Positions 1 to 6,012 of a stretch of 7,068 nucleotides of DNA are shown one piece after another. The stretch spans positions 1 to 7,068 of the forward strand of contig JAHRVJ010000154.1 of NCBI GenBank assembly GCA_019090765.1. Direction: 5' to 3'. The notes below the pieces were generated by a model, which had not been told where the DNA came from, did not search any database, and saw nothing but the letters and a program-made list of their open reading frames with translations. Source of the stretch: Ilumatobacteraceae bacterium. Lineage in GTDB: Bacteria > Actinomycetota > Acidimicrobiia > Acidimicrobiales > Ilumatobacteraceae. Each line of letters opens with the position of its first letter. Positions within the stretch are counted from its first letter, which is position 1. A program made the translations under genes and the position numbers.

Positions 1-443
1 TATTAGAGATGGGCGCCGACGACTATGTCGTCAAGCCGTTTGGCTTCCGTGAACTCGTGGCGCGGATCCGCGCGGTACTTCGGCGTACGCGAGCCGAAGG
101 GTCGGCAACTCAAACTTCTGTCGTAACGGTGGGGAAGTTGAGTATTGATCGGCGAACTCGCGCGGTTCAGTTTGGCGGTGCCTTGGTCGCTCTAACTCCC
201 CGAGAGTATGACCTCCTGGGATGCCTTGTCGCAGATGCAGGCGCAGTCAAGACACGTGAACAGCTGATGCGTGAGGTGTGGGACGAACACTGGTGGGGGT
301 CGACCAAGACCCTCGACGTGCACATCGCGTCGTTGCGTCGCAAGCTGCATCCAGAGGTCATTGAGACGGTTCGATCCGTCGGCTACAAGTACCTGATGGG
401 CGACGGGGAATCGGCAATCGATGCGTCGGGCCCTGCCCCATGA
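1..443 (+). CDS. OmpR/PhoB-family response regulator, 5'-truncated by window edge
   Basis: DNA-binding response regulator of a two-component system; phosphorylated by its partner kinase, it would bind promoter DNA. The reading frame is open from base 3, and the beginning, including the phospho-acceptor Asp, lies outside the window. What is visible is the end of the receiver domain, with the classic GADDYVVKPF block (bases 12-41) holding the conserved Lys and cis-Pro, then the alpha5 helix (FRELVARIRAVLRR). A linker and a complete winged-helix Trans_Reg_C domain follow (about bases 117-395), with LTPREYDLL, the recognition-helix region TLDVHIASLRRKL and the wing VRSVGYKYLM. The ATG at base 9 is internal to the receiver domain and is not the true start. 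The stop overlaps the start of the sensor kinase by 4 nt (ATGA), so the two are translationally coupled. Family assignment is firm; the regulon and a specific gene name cannot be read from this. Confidence 0.96.
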   Translation, partial: LEMGADDYVVKPFGFRELVARIRAVLRRTRAEGSATQTSVVTVGKLSIDRRTRAVQFGGALVALTPREYDLLGCLVADAGAVKTREQLMREVWDEHWWGSTKTLDVHIASLRRKLHPEVIETVRSVGYKYLMGDGESAIDASGPAP

Positions 444-1843
444 CGAAGCGACTATTGCTTAGCTACCTCACCATTACCTTGATCGTGTTGCTGCTGCTGG
501 AAATCCCACTCGGTGTCTTTTACGCGCAGCGAGAGCGGGAGCGGTTCACCTCCGAAGTGGAACGCGATGCCAACGTGATTGCCTCGATATATGAAGATGA
601 TCTTGAGCGAGAGCGTGCCGTTGATCCGCGCCCGGCCGCTACATATCAGCAGCGGACCGGTGCCCGCGTCGTGGTCGTTGATCCTGACGGGATATCTCTC
701 GTCGACACGATGCAAGACGTCGATCGCGACTTCTCGACACGGCCGGAGATAGCGCTCGCGCTCGATGGCATCAGGGCATCGGGCTTACGGTCATCGGAAA
801 CCCTCCAGACCGAGTTGCTCTATGTGGCTGTTCCTGTTGCCTCTGGTGGCGCCGTTCACGGCGCGCTCCGCATCACTCTTGACGCTGCTGACGTCAACGC
901 GCGCATCAGGCAATTCTGGTTGGCGTTGGCCGCAGTTGCGATTGTTGTGTTGGCGGTTGTTGGTGGCGTTGGGTGGGCGATTGCTCGTTCGGTGACCCGG
1001 CCCCTCCGGCAGCTGAACGCCAGCGCGCTGCGGTTCGCTCGAGGTGACCTGAGGGTCACCGCAGAACCCCTTGAGGGGCCATCTGAGCTGAAGGCGTTGG
1101 CATCCACGATGGAGACGATGGCGGTGCGCCTTGACGGCTTGTTGTCCACGCAGCGAGCATTCGTTGCCGATGCCTCCCACCAGCTTCGTACGCCACTCAC
1201 AGCACTCCGCCTGCGCCTCGAAAACATGCAGAGCTGGCAGTCGGATGCGGCAACCGGTGAACTGGATGATCAGATCGACGCCGCCATTGAGGAAACGAAT
1301 CGGCTGGCCGAACTGGTGACGAACCTGCTGCAGCTAGCGCGAGCAGACGAGCGACCCGATATTGATGTCGTTGATCTGGCGTCGCTCGTCGCGGACCGAA
1401 TCGATACATGGACAGCCGTAGCAGAGGCGGGCGGAGTCGAGTTGCAGGGCGCCAGCGGTCTGGACGTGGGCATGCAGGCGGTGTTTGTCGAGGCAGTTCC
1501 CGGCGCGATCGAGCAGATTCTCGACAACCTGCTCGACAACGCGGTGACTGCTTCCCCACGGGGATCTGTCGTTGCTATCGACATCGCATCTATGGATGGA
1601 ACTGCTCGGCTCACGATCAGCGATCAAGGGCCTGGCTTGTCCGATGAAGACAAAGCCAATGCCACGTCCAGATTCTGGCGTGGCGACATCACGAAACCGG
1701 GAACAGGACTGGGTTTGGCAATTGTCGAAACACTCGCAGTTGCTTCGCGCGGTTCTGTTGCCCTTGATGATGCACCCGACGGAGGTCTTTCCGTAACAGT
1801 GGCCCTGCTGCTTGCAGCAGAAAACGTGGCGAGCGACGCTTGA
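440..1843 (+). CDS. Membrane sensor histidine kinase (HAMP, HisKA, HATPase_c)
   Basis: Sensor kinase of 467 residues that would autophosphorylate on His and pass phosphate to the regulator just upstream. Domains in order: TM1 about residues 7-28; an extracytoplasmic sensor of about 130 residues (29-157) whose VVVVDPDG...LVDT and LLYVAVPV segments look like a PAS/Cache-type fold; TM2 about 158-181; HAMP about 182-235; HisKA with phospho-acceptor H247 in SHQLRTPLTALRLRLE; HATPase_c with the N box around N363 and N367 (ILDNLLDNAV), G1 box D395-G399 (DQGPG), F box RFWRG (411-415) and G2 box GTGLGLAIVE (421-430). All catalytic motifs are intact. The ATG overlaps the regulator stop (ATGA), so no separate ribosome binding site is expected and none is seen. 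The architecture is typical of actinobacterial OmpR-linked kinases. The signal is unknown; neighbouring genes on the other strand do not identify it. Confidence 0.97.
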   Translation: MTKRLLLSYLTITLIVLLLLEIPLGVFYAQRERERFTSEVERDANVIASIYEDDLERERAVDPRPAATYQQRTGARVVVVDPDGISLVDTMQDVDRDFSTRPEIALALDGIRASGLRSSETLQTELLYVAVPVASGGAVHGALRITLDAADVNARIRQFWLALAAVAIVVLAVVGGVGWAIARSVTRPLRQLNASALRFARGDLRVTAEPLEGPSELKALASTMETMAVRLDGLLSTQRAFVADASHQLRTPLTALRLRLENMQSWQSDAATGELDDQIDAAIEETNRLAELVTNLLQLARADERPDIDVVDLASLVADRIDTWTAVAEAGGVELQGASGLDVGMQAVFVEAVPGAIEQILDNLLDNAVTASPRGSVVAIDIASMDGTARLTISDQGPGLSDEDKANATSRFWRGDITKPGTGLGLAIVETLAVASRGSVALDDAPDGGLSVTVALLLAAENVASDA

Positions 1844-1849
1844 GTCTGT

Positions 1850-1873
1850 TGCGTCAGATTGCTGCGTGACGCA
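1850..1873. terminator. Inverted repeat between convergent genes, possible bidirectional terminator
   Basis: A perfect 7-bp inverted repeat, TGCGTCA (1850-1856) and TGACGCA (1867-1873), with a 10-nt loop. It lies in the 36-bp gap between the stop of the kinase gene (1843) and the stop of the minus-strand TrkA-C gene (1880). The position suits a terminator serving both directions. There is no T-run on either side, so an intrinsic terminator is uncertain. The right arm is also part of an odd palindrome, CTGCGTGACGCAG (1862-1874), which could instead be a protein-binding site. Confidence 0.35.
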
Positions 1874-1879
1874 GTCGGT

Positions 1880-2557
1880 CTAGGCCAGGTCCCGGCCAAC
1901 AGATTGGATCTGATCCCAGCGCCCGTATACAACTAGCTCGTCACCCGCTCGGAGCTGTATGTCGACCGGAGCCTCTCCAAAGAAATGGTTGTCCCGGCGA
2001 ACGCCTAAGACCCGGACATCGGGGAGGGCAATGGCAAGGCCCTTGAGGCTGCGATAGGTCTCGCCGGGGTCCTTCACCAGCCGAATAGATCCGATTGAGA
2101 ATTCCTCGCCCAGTTCCAACATTTCAATCATCTCATCGGCAAACGCCGGGATCAGCCGCTGGTTGGCGTAGCGGTGACCGACGCCAACCAACAGGCGTTG
2201 GACCGGGCGGTTAGTGATGATCATGAGGATGAGAACTATCCCAGCGATTGTTACCAGGGTGCGCTCCGTGGTGGAGCCGGGCCCCGGCGCAACGAATCCG
2301 ATCAGTATTGCAACCACGAGGGTTGGCGTGCCGAGGCTTCCGACGAACATCGCCGCCGAGATAATCTTTCGTCGAGTCGGGTGATTGACTACGTTCTCGG
2401 CTTCGGTGGTGGTGAATCCAGCGCCGCTGAAAGCAGACCTGGCCTGAAATGTCGCTACCTCGGGCGGTAACCCGGTGGCGATCAGTGCCCCGGTTGCTAG
2501 GCGGCCGAACACCATGGTGAAGACCGCAACGATTAGAAACGTGGCGACTGCGTACAT
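1880..2557 (-). CDS. Membrane protein with C-terminal TrkA-C (RCK_C) domain
   Basis: Membrane protein of 225 residues. TM1 is about residues 3-27, followed by a conserved-looking segment QARSAFSGAGFTTTEAENVV (38-57) and NHPTRRKII, then TM2 about 64-90 and TM3 about 100-116. A soluble C-terminal part (about 145-224) reads as a TrkA-C/RCK_C domain: FSIGSIRLVKDPGE, LPDVRVLGVRRDN and LRAGDELVVYGRWDQI are its usual strands. In known proteins RCK_C domains bind small ligands such as cyclic dinucleotides and gate potassium channels or transporters. The SGAGFTT segment recalls the filter loop of TrkH/KtrB-type transporters, but only a single such segment is present, so a pore would need oligomers; that is inference. 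Proteins of this layout are annotated in many bacteria as TrkA-C proteins of unknown function. The gene follows the DUF2252 gene by 12 nt on the same strand and has a -10-like hexamer 6 nt before its ATG, so it may be transcribed both as a readthrough product and on its own. Confidence 0.88.
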   Translation of the reverse strand: MYAVATFLIVAVFTMVFGRLATGALIATGLPPEVATFQARSAFSGAGFTTTEAENVVNHPTRRKIISAAMFVGSLGTPTLVVAILIGFVAPGPGSTTERTLVTIAGIVLILMIITNRPVQRLLVGVGHRYANQRLIPAFADEMIEMLELGEEFSIGSIRLVKDPGETYRSLKGLAIALPDVRVLGVRRDNHFFGEAPVDIQLRAGDELVVYGRWDQIQSVGRDLA

Positions 2558-2563
2558 GGCGCA

Positions 2564-2569
2564 AGTATC
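2564..2569 (-). promoter_or_regulatory. -10-like hexamer GATACT, leaderless start of the TrkA-C gene
   Basis: On the minus strand the stop TGA of the DUF2252 gene is followed directly by GATACT, six bases (TGCGCC) and the ATG at 2557. GATACT matches TATAAT at 4 of 6 positions, and the 6-nt gap would place the transcription start at the A of the ATG. The same spacing occurs before the genes at 4086 and 6013. No -35 was identified. Confidence 0.4.
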
Positions 2570-3967
2570 TCAGATGTCTTTGACTACATGAATCTTGCCG
2601 GAACGGATTGCCTGCTGATGAAGATCGTAATCGTGGTCATTGAGGTCGGCGTATGAGTCAGCGAACGCCGCGATGGCATGATCAAAGGTCGAATCGTCAC
2701 CCAGGTAGCCAGAGATCATTGCTGCATCCCCGGACCGGGCGTGCGCAAGTCCTAATGCTCCGCCGCAGAGCCGCGCATACCGCTTGAGTTCCTTGGCGTT
2801 CATTGAATCAACCTCGGCTGAGCCCTTGCCATCCCAAAGTTGGCGGAAGTAAAAGTCCACGTCTTCCACGCCGGTCGCGGTGCCCCGGTGACGCGCCCAG
2901 CCGAGGAAGATATCGCTGGTTGACTGCATCAGCCGTTGGCCGACCACGACGCGTTGGCCGGCGAGTTCGAACTCGCTAGCGCCGAGGTAGGGCTCCAGCA
3001 CTGATGCTCTGGCTTCTTTGAACTGAAGAAAGAGGGGAGAACCATTGCTGCTCTCGAGCAGGAGGATCAGACAGCGCGTTCCGACGCTGCCGACGCCGAC
3101 CACCTTGTGCGCGATATCGACAACGCCGTACTGATCGAGCAGAACCTGTCGGTAGCGGGGGAGGGTTGAGCGGTACTCCTGATAGAAGCGGGCGAGTTCG
3201 TCGATGCCGTTGCGCTCAATCATTTCGTCCATCCGTGTGATCAGCGGAGGGTCGCTCTTGATCGCGCTTCGGCCATCTACCACCTCAGTGAGTTTCTTGA
3301 GTGCACGCAGACTGTTCTTAGCGTGGGCCTTCTTGGTGAGCTTGTCTTGGCGCTTTCGCTGTTGTTTGTCGAGGCCGTCTCGATAGTCCTCGACCTTGAG
3401 CCTGAAGTAATGGACCTGAAGCGGGTTGGACTCCGCCGCCTTGGCCATCGTTTCGCGATAGGTCTTGACCGCTGAGCGGGTGACCTTGGAGATTTCTTTG
3501 GCAGGTAAGTCGTTGTGTCGGCCGGCAATGGTCAAGCTGGCTGCGAGCCGTTTGACATCCCATTCAAATGGACCAGGCAAGGTCTCGTCGAAGTCGTTGA
3601 GGTCGAAAACGAGGCGCCGGTCGGGGCCTTTGAACAGCCCGAAATTTGATAGGTGAGCGTCACCGCACAGCTGTGTCTGCAGACCAGCAGTTGGCGTCAT
3701 CGAGAGATCCGCAGCCATGATCGCAGCACCGCCGCGGTAGAACGTGAACGCTGTCGCACTCATTCGTCCGTGGCGGATGGGAATGAGATACGGGAGTCGC
3801 GTTGTGTCTTGTTGCAACAGAATCTCGACTGGATCTGGACGATCGGTCTGAGGAGGACACGTCGCGTGCGAGTCGAGCGAGACCGTTCGTCGGCGGGCCA
3901 TACCGGCATTGTGCCGTGCGTCGCTCGACGCTTGCTGGATCGTGGGTGTAGCTGTTGCTTCGGGCAT
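2570..3967 (-). CDS. DUF2252 family protein, kinase-like motifs
   Basis: Protein of 465 residues from the chosen start, matching DUF2252 along its whole length; no biochemical function is established to my knowledge. Recognisable family blocks are RPDPVEILLQQD (43-54), RHGRM and FTFYRGGAA (74-82), LCGDAHLSNFG (100-110), FDLNDFDETLPGPFEWDVKR (121-140), a Lys/Arg-rich stretch (201-225), HKVVGVGSVGTR (287-298), LFLQFKEARASVLE (312-325), and ALGLAHARSGD (404-414). GDAHLSN resembles the HGDxHxxN catalytic loop of APH-type kinases, and DLNDFDE the following metal-binding Asp. The later GxGxxG and Lys317/Glu325 resemble the N-lobe of a kinase, but in reversed order. Start choice: residues 18-35 (from ARHNAG through VSLDSHA) match the usual DUF2252 N-terminus, which argues against the downstream ATG at 3901 even though that has CACAAT 6 nt before it. 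The frame also stays open upstream, with ATGs at 4087 and 4183, but those overlap the divergent exporter gene. The start is therefore uncertain by up to about 40 codons. No signal peptide or TM segment, so probably cytosolic. Confidence 0.93.
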   Translation of the reverse strand: MPEATATPTIQQASSDARHNAGMARRRTVSLDSHATCPPQTDRPDPVEILLQQDTTRLPYLIPIRHGRMSATAFTFYRGGAAIMAADLSMTPTAGLQTQLCGDAHLSNFGLFKGPDRRLVFDLNDFDETLPGPFEWDVKRLAASLTIAGRHNDLPAKEISKVTRSAVKTYRETMAKAAESNPLQVHYFRLKVEDYRDGLDKQQRKRQDKLTKKAHAKNSLRALKKLTEVVDGRSAIKSDPPLITRMDEMIERNGIDELARFYQEYRSTLPRYRQVLLDQYGVVDIAHKVVGVGSVGTRCLILLLESSNGSPLFLQFKEARASVLEPYLGASEFELAGQRVVVGQRLMQSTSDIFLGWARHRGTATGVEDVDFYFRQLWDGKGSAEVDSMNAKELKRYARLCGGALGLAHARSGDAAMISGYLGDDSTFDHAIAAFADSYADLNDHDYDLHQQAIRSGKIHVVKDI

Positions 3968-4085
3968 TTTGGTGTCCAATCTGTTTCGACTCGTTTGCAA
4001 CGTAGTCGGGTCTGGGCCGGCCAAATGACCATTGGGATCGGGAATCGGGAGCCGAGATGATCGTGGCCGCTGATTAGATGGACCC
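3968..4085. promoter_or_regulatory. Divergent intergenic region between DUF2252 and LysE-family genes
   Basis: These 118 bases separate two oppositely oriented genes and must hold the promoters for both if the DUF2252 start at 3967 is right. For the plus-strand exporter there is a -10-like TTAGAT at 4074-4079. For the minus strand a TACGTT reads from 4004 to 3999, leaving 31 nt to the ATG at 3967, which would give a short leader; this is a weak match. No riboswitch-like structure or strong operator dyad stands out. Confidence 0.5.
4074..4079 (+). promoter_or_regulatory. -10-like hexamer TTAGAT, leaderless start of exporter gene
   Basis: TTAGAT is followed by six bases (GGACCC) and the ATG at 4086. 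The match to TATAAT is only 3 of 6, but the spacing equals that seen at 2557 and 6013, and no Shine-Dalgarno is present. Support comes mainly from the shared geometry. Confidence 0.3.
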
Positions 4086-4724
4086 ATGCCAGCCAGTGAC
4101 TCCTTCGTAGCGTTTGCTGCCGTGTCTTTCGCGCTGATCATCGTGCCGGGTCCGAGCGTGATGTTTGTGGTCAGTCGTGCCATTGCTCACGGGCGGCGAG
4201 CGGCGTTGTTCACCGTGGCGGGAAACGCGCTTGGTGTCTATCTCCAATTGCTGCTCGTAGCGGTCGGGCTGGGCGTGATCGTCGAACGTTCAGCGGTCGT
4301 ATTCTCGGTATTGAAGCTCGCCGGGGCGGCATACCTCGTCTGGCTCGGCGTGTCGGCGATCCGTCATCGGGCTTCCCTGGCTAAGCAGGAAATGGCCGTC
4401 AGCGCCGCCCAGTTACCTCGTTCGAGCTTCCTCGATGGGCTTATCGTCGGTGTAGCTAACCCGAAGGCGATCGTCTTCTTTATGGCGATCTTGCCGCAGT
4501 TCGTCGATCCGCAGGGGGCGCCAGCTGCGCTCCAAATGATGATGCTTGGACTGGTCTTCGTAGCAGTTGCGCTTCTATCGGACGGGATGTGGGGGATCGC
4601 CGCGGGCACCGCGCGGCAATGGTTTAGTAATTCGCCGAAGCGTCTGGAGCGGATGAGTTCGGCCGGTGGCGTTGTGATGATCGGGCTTGGGGTCCGGCTC
4701 GCCTTCACAGGTCGTAGCGACTGA
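4086..4724 (+). CDS. LysE/RhtB-family amino-acid or metabolite exporter
   Basis: Inner-membrane efflux protein of 212 residues, the usual size for LysE/RhtB translocators, which export amino acids or related small molecules with proton exchange. Family signatures are the N-terminal IIVPGPSVMFVVSRAIAHGRR (PGP at residues 21-23 in the first TM segment), AGNALGVYLQLLL, LKLAGAAYLVWLGVSAIR (76-93), and the FLDGLIVGVANPKAIVFFMA block (115-134) followed by ILPQFVDP. About six hydrophobic segments can be counted. The start gives the full N-terminal TM segment, and its ATG shares the CATG with a possible upstream ATG of the minus-strand gene. The rRNA methyltransferase gene begins 4 nt after this stop. 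The substrate cannot be told from sequence. Confidence 0.95.
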   Translation: MPASDSFVAFAAVSFALIIVPGPSVMFVVSRAIAHGRRAALFTVAGNALGVYLQLLLVAVGLGVIVERSAVVFSVLKLAGAAYLVWLGVSAIRHRASLAKQEMAVSAAQLPRSSFLDGLIVGVANPKAIVFFMAILPQFVDPQGAPAALQMMMLGLVFVAVALLSDGMWGIAAGTARQWFSNSPKRLERMSSAGGVVMIGLGVRLAFTGRSD

Positions 4725-4728
4725 ACCG

Positions 4729-5994
4729 ATGGTCGACTTGAGTTCCACTCTCGCCGCGGTCCCCGCACCGAGCGAACGCCGGATGGCCGTGAGGATTACC
4801 CCCGATGCGCTGCGCCATGTACGGGCGCGGCATCCATGGGTGTTTGAGGAATCGGTTACCTCGATTAGCCATGAGGCGGTGACCGGTGATGTGGCGGTCA
4901 TCTTTGACGCTGATCGGTCGTTCGCTGCGGTCGCCTTGTATGACCCCGAGTCGCCGATTCAGTTCAGGGTGCTCCATGTGGGTAAGCCGACACCGATCGT
5001 TGATGCTTGGTGGACAGCGACGTTTCAACGAGCATTAGAAGCTCGCTCGGACCTTCTCGATGATCCTGATGCTGAGCGCTTGGCCTACAGAGTCATTAAT
5101 GGTGAGAACGACGGGTGTTCCGGGTTCGTGGTCGACCGATATGCCGAAGTTCTGGTGGTCAAGCTCTACTCGGCGGTGTGGGTTCGCCACCTCTCCGATC
5201 TGATACCGCTACTGATCAACGTCACAGGATGCTCCGCAGTGGTGCTGCGGCTTGCTCGCAACCTGCAGAAGGAGCAACGCTCGGGGGATCTATTTGGCCT
5301 CGCCGATGGTGACGTCATCGCGGGTCAACTTGCAGGTGGTCCGGTTCAGTTCGTTGAGGGCGGGTTGCTGTTCGAAGCAGATGTTCGCGGCGGCCAGAAG
5401 ACTGGCCACTTTCTCGACCAACGGGAGAATCGCGCTCGGGTGCGGGAAATGGCCGCTGGCCGTGACGTGCTCGACCTGTTTGCGTCAACCGGTGGGTTTA
5501 GCGTGAACGCCGCGGCCGGTGGAGCGCGCAGTGTGCACAGCGTGGATCTGTCGGCTCCCACTTTGGCGGCGGCTGAACGCAACATGGAACTGAACAATCA
5601 GCTTGAGGCCGTTCGCAACTGTGACTTCACGACTGAAGTGGGTGACGCCTTCGAAGTGATGGTGCAACTGGCCCGGGCCGAAAAGACCTACGACCTGGTA
5701 ATCGTCGACCCGCCATCGTTTGCGCAACGAGCGGCGAACGTTGACGGCGCCTTGCGTGCCTATACCCGATTGACTCACCTGGCGCTTCGACTGGTTCGAC
5801 CGGGCGGTGTGCTTGTCCAGGCATCATGTTCAAGCCGGGTAACGGCCCCCATGTTCTTCGAGACTGTCCTCGATGCCGCCGATGCGGCGGGTCGATCGTT
5901 AACTGAGATTGAACGAACCGGGCATGCGGTAGATCATCCGGTCGGATTTCCCGAAGGGGCCTACCTCAAGGCTGGGTTCTGGACGGTTCACTGA
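4729..5994 (+). CDS. rlmI: Class I SAM-dependent rRNA methyltransferase, RlmI/RlmK-like (23S rRNA m5C)
   Basis: Protein of 421 residues resembling RlmI (about 396 in E. coli), which makes 5-methylcytosine in 23S rRNA using S-adenosylmethionine. An N-terminal PUA-like RNA-binding domain begins around residue 19 (MAVRITPDALRHVRARHPWV). The central region has the family hallmark NGENDGCSGFVVDRY (124-138), and GQKTGHFLDQRENR (222-235) precedes the Rossmann methyltransferase domain. SAM motif I is DLFASTGGF (249-257), followed by the acidic D273 in SVDLS, motif IV DPPSF (327-331) and motif VI SCSS with C367, the expected catalytic Cys. All key residues are present. I chose the ATG 4 nt after the exporter stop; an ATG at 4783 (residue 19) is nearly as good because conservation begins there, while the ATG at 4687 overlaps the exporter. 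Translation probably follows from the exporter by reinitiation. Assigning the exact target base is inference from the family. Confidence 0.92.
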   Translation: MVDLSSTLAAVPAPSERRMAVRITPDALRHVRARHPWVFEESVTSISHEAVTGDVAVIFDADRSFAAVALYDPESPIQFRVLHVGKPTPIVDAWWTATFQRALEARSDLLDDPDAERLAYRVINGENDGCSGFVVDRYAEVLVVKLYSAVWVRHLSDLIPLLINVTGCSAVVLRLARNLQKEQRSGDLFGLADGDVIAGQLAGGPVQFVEGGLLFEADVRGGQKTGHFLDQRENRARVREMAAGRDVLDLFASTGGFSVNAAAGGARSVHSVDLSAPTLAAAERNMELNNQLEAVRNCDFTTEVGDAFEVMVQLARAEKTYDLVIVDPPSFAQRAANVDGALRAYTRLTHLALRLVRPGGVLVQASCSSRVTAPMFFETVLDAADAAGRSLTEIERTGHAVDHPVGFPEGAYLKAGFWTVH

Positions 5995-6000
5995 GCTCGG

Positions 6001-6006
6001 TACCCT
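6001..6006 (+). promoter_or_regulatory. -10-like hexamer TACCCT, leaderless start of hydrolase gene
   Basis: TACCCT fits the TANNNT consensus used by actinobacterial housekeeping sigma factors. It is followed by six bases (GCGCGG) and the ATG at 6013, so transcription would start on the initiation codon. It lies in the 18-nt gap after the methyltransferase stop. No convincing -35 is visible. Confidence 0.5.
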
Positions 6007-6012
6007 GCGCGG

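Noticed and set aside
1043..1060. Hairpin GGTGACC-TGAG-GGTCACC, stem 7 bp.
   Set aside because: It lies inside the HAMP-coding part of the kinase gene, where the codons encode an ordinary family sequence; no promoter or second start is nearby.
3968..4183. N-terminal extension of 72 residues for the DUF2252 protein (start at 4183).
   Set aside because: It would overlap the first 98 bases of the well-supported exporter gene on the other strand, and its sequence shows no family similarity.
4687..4728. Upstream start for the methyltransferase at 4687.
   Set aside because: It overlaps the exporter by 38 bases, and the extra residues precede the conserved PUA start; the ATG at 4729 or 4783 fits better.
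5993..6005. GAGCTCGGTACCC matches a 13-base piece of common cloning-vector polylinkers (SacI-KpnI), hinting at vector contamination.
   Set aside because: The flanking bases do not continue the polylinker, the match includes the methyltransferase stop codon, and the bases double as a plausible -10 region with both neighbouring genes intact. Chance similarity is more likely.
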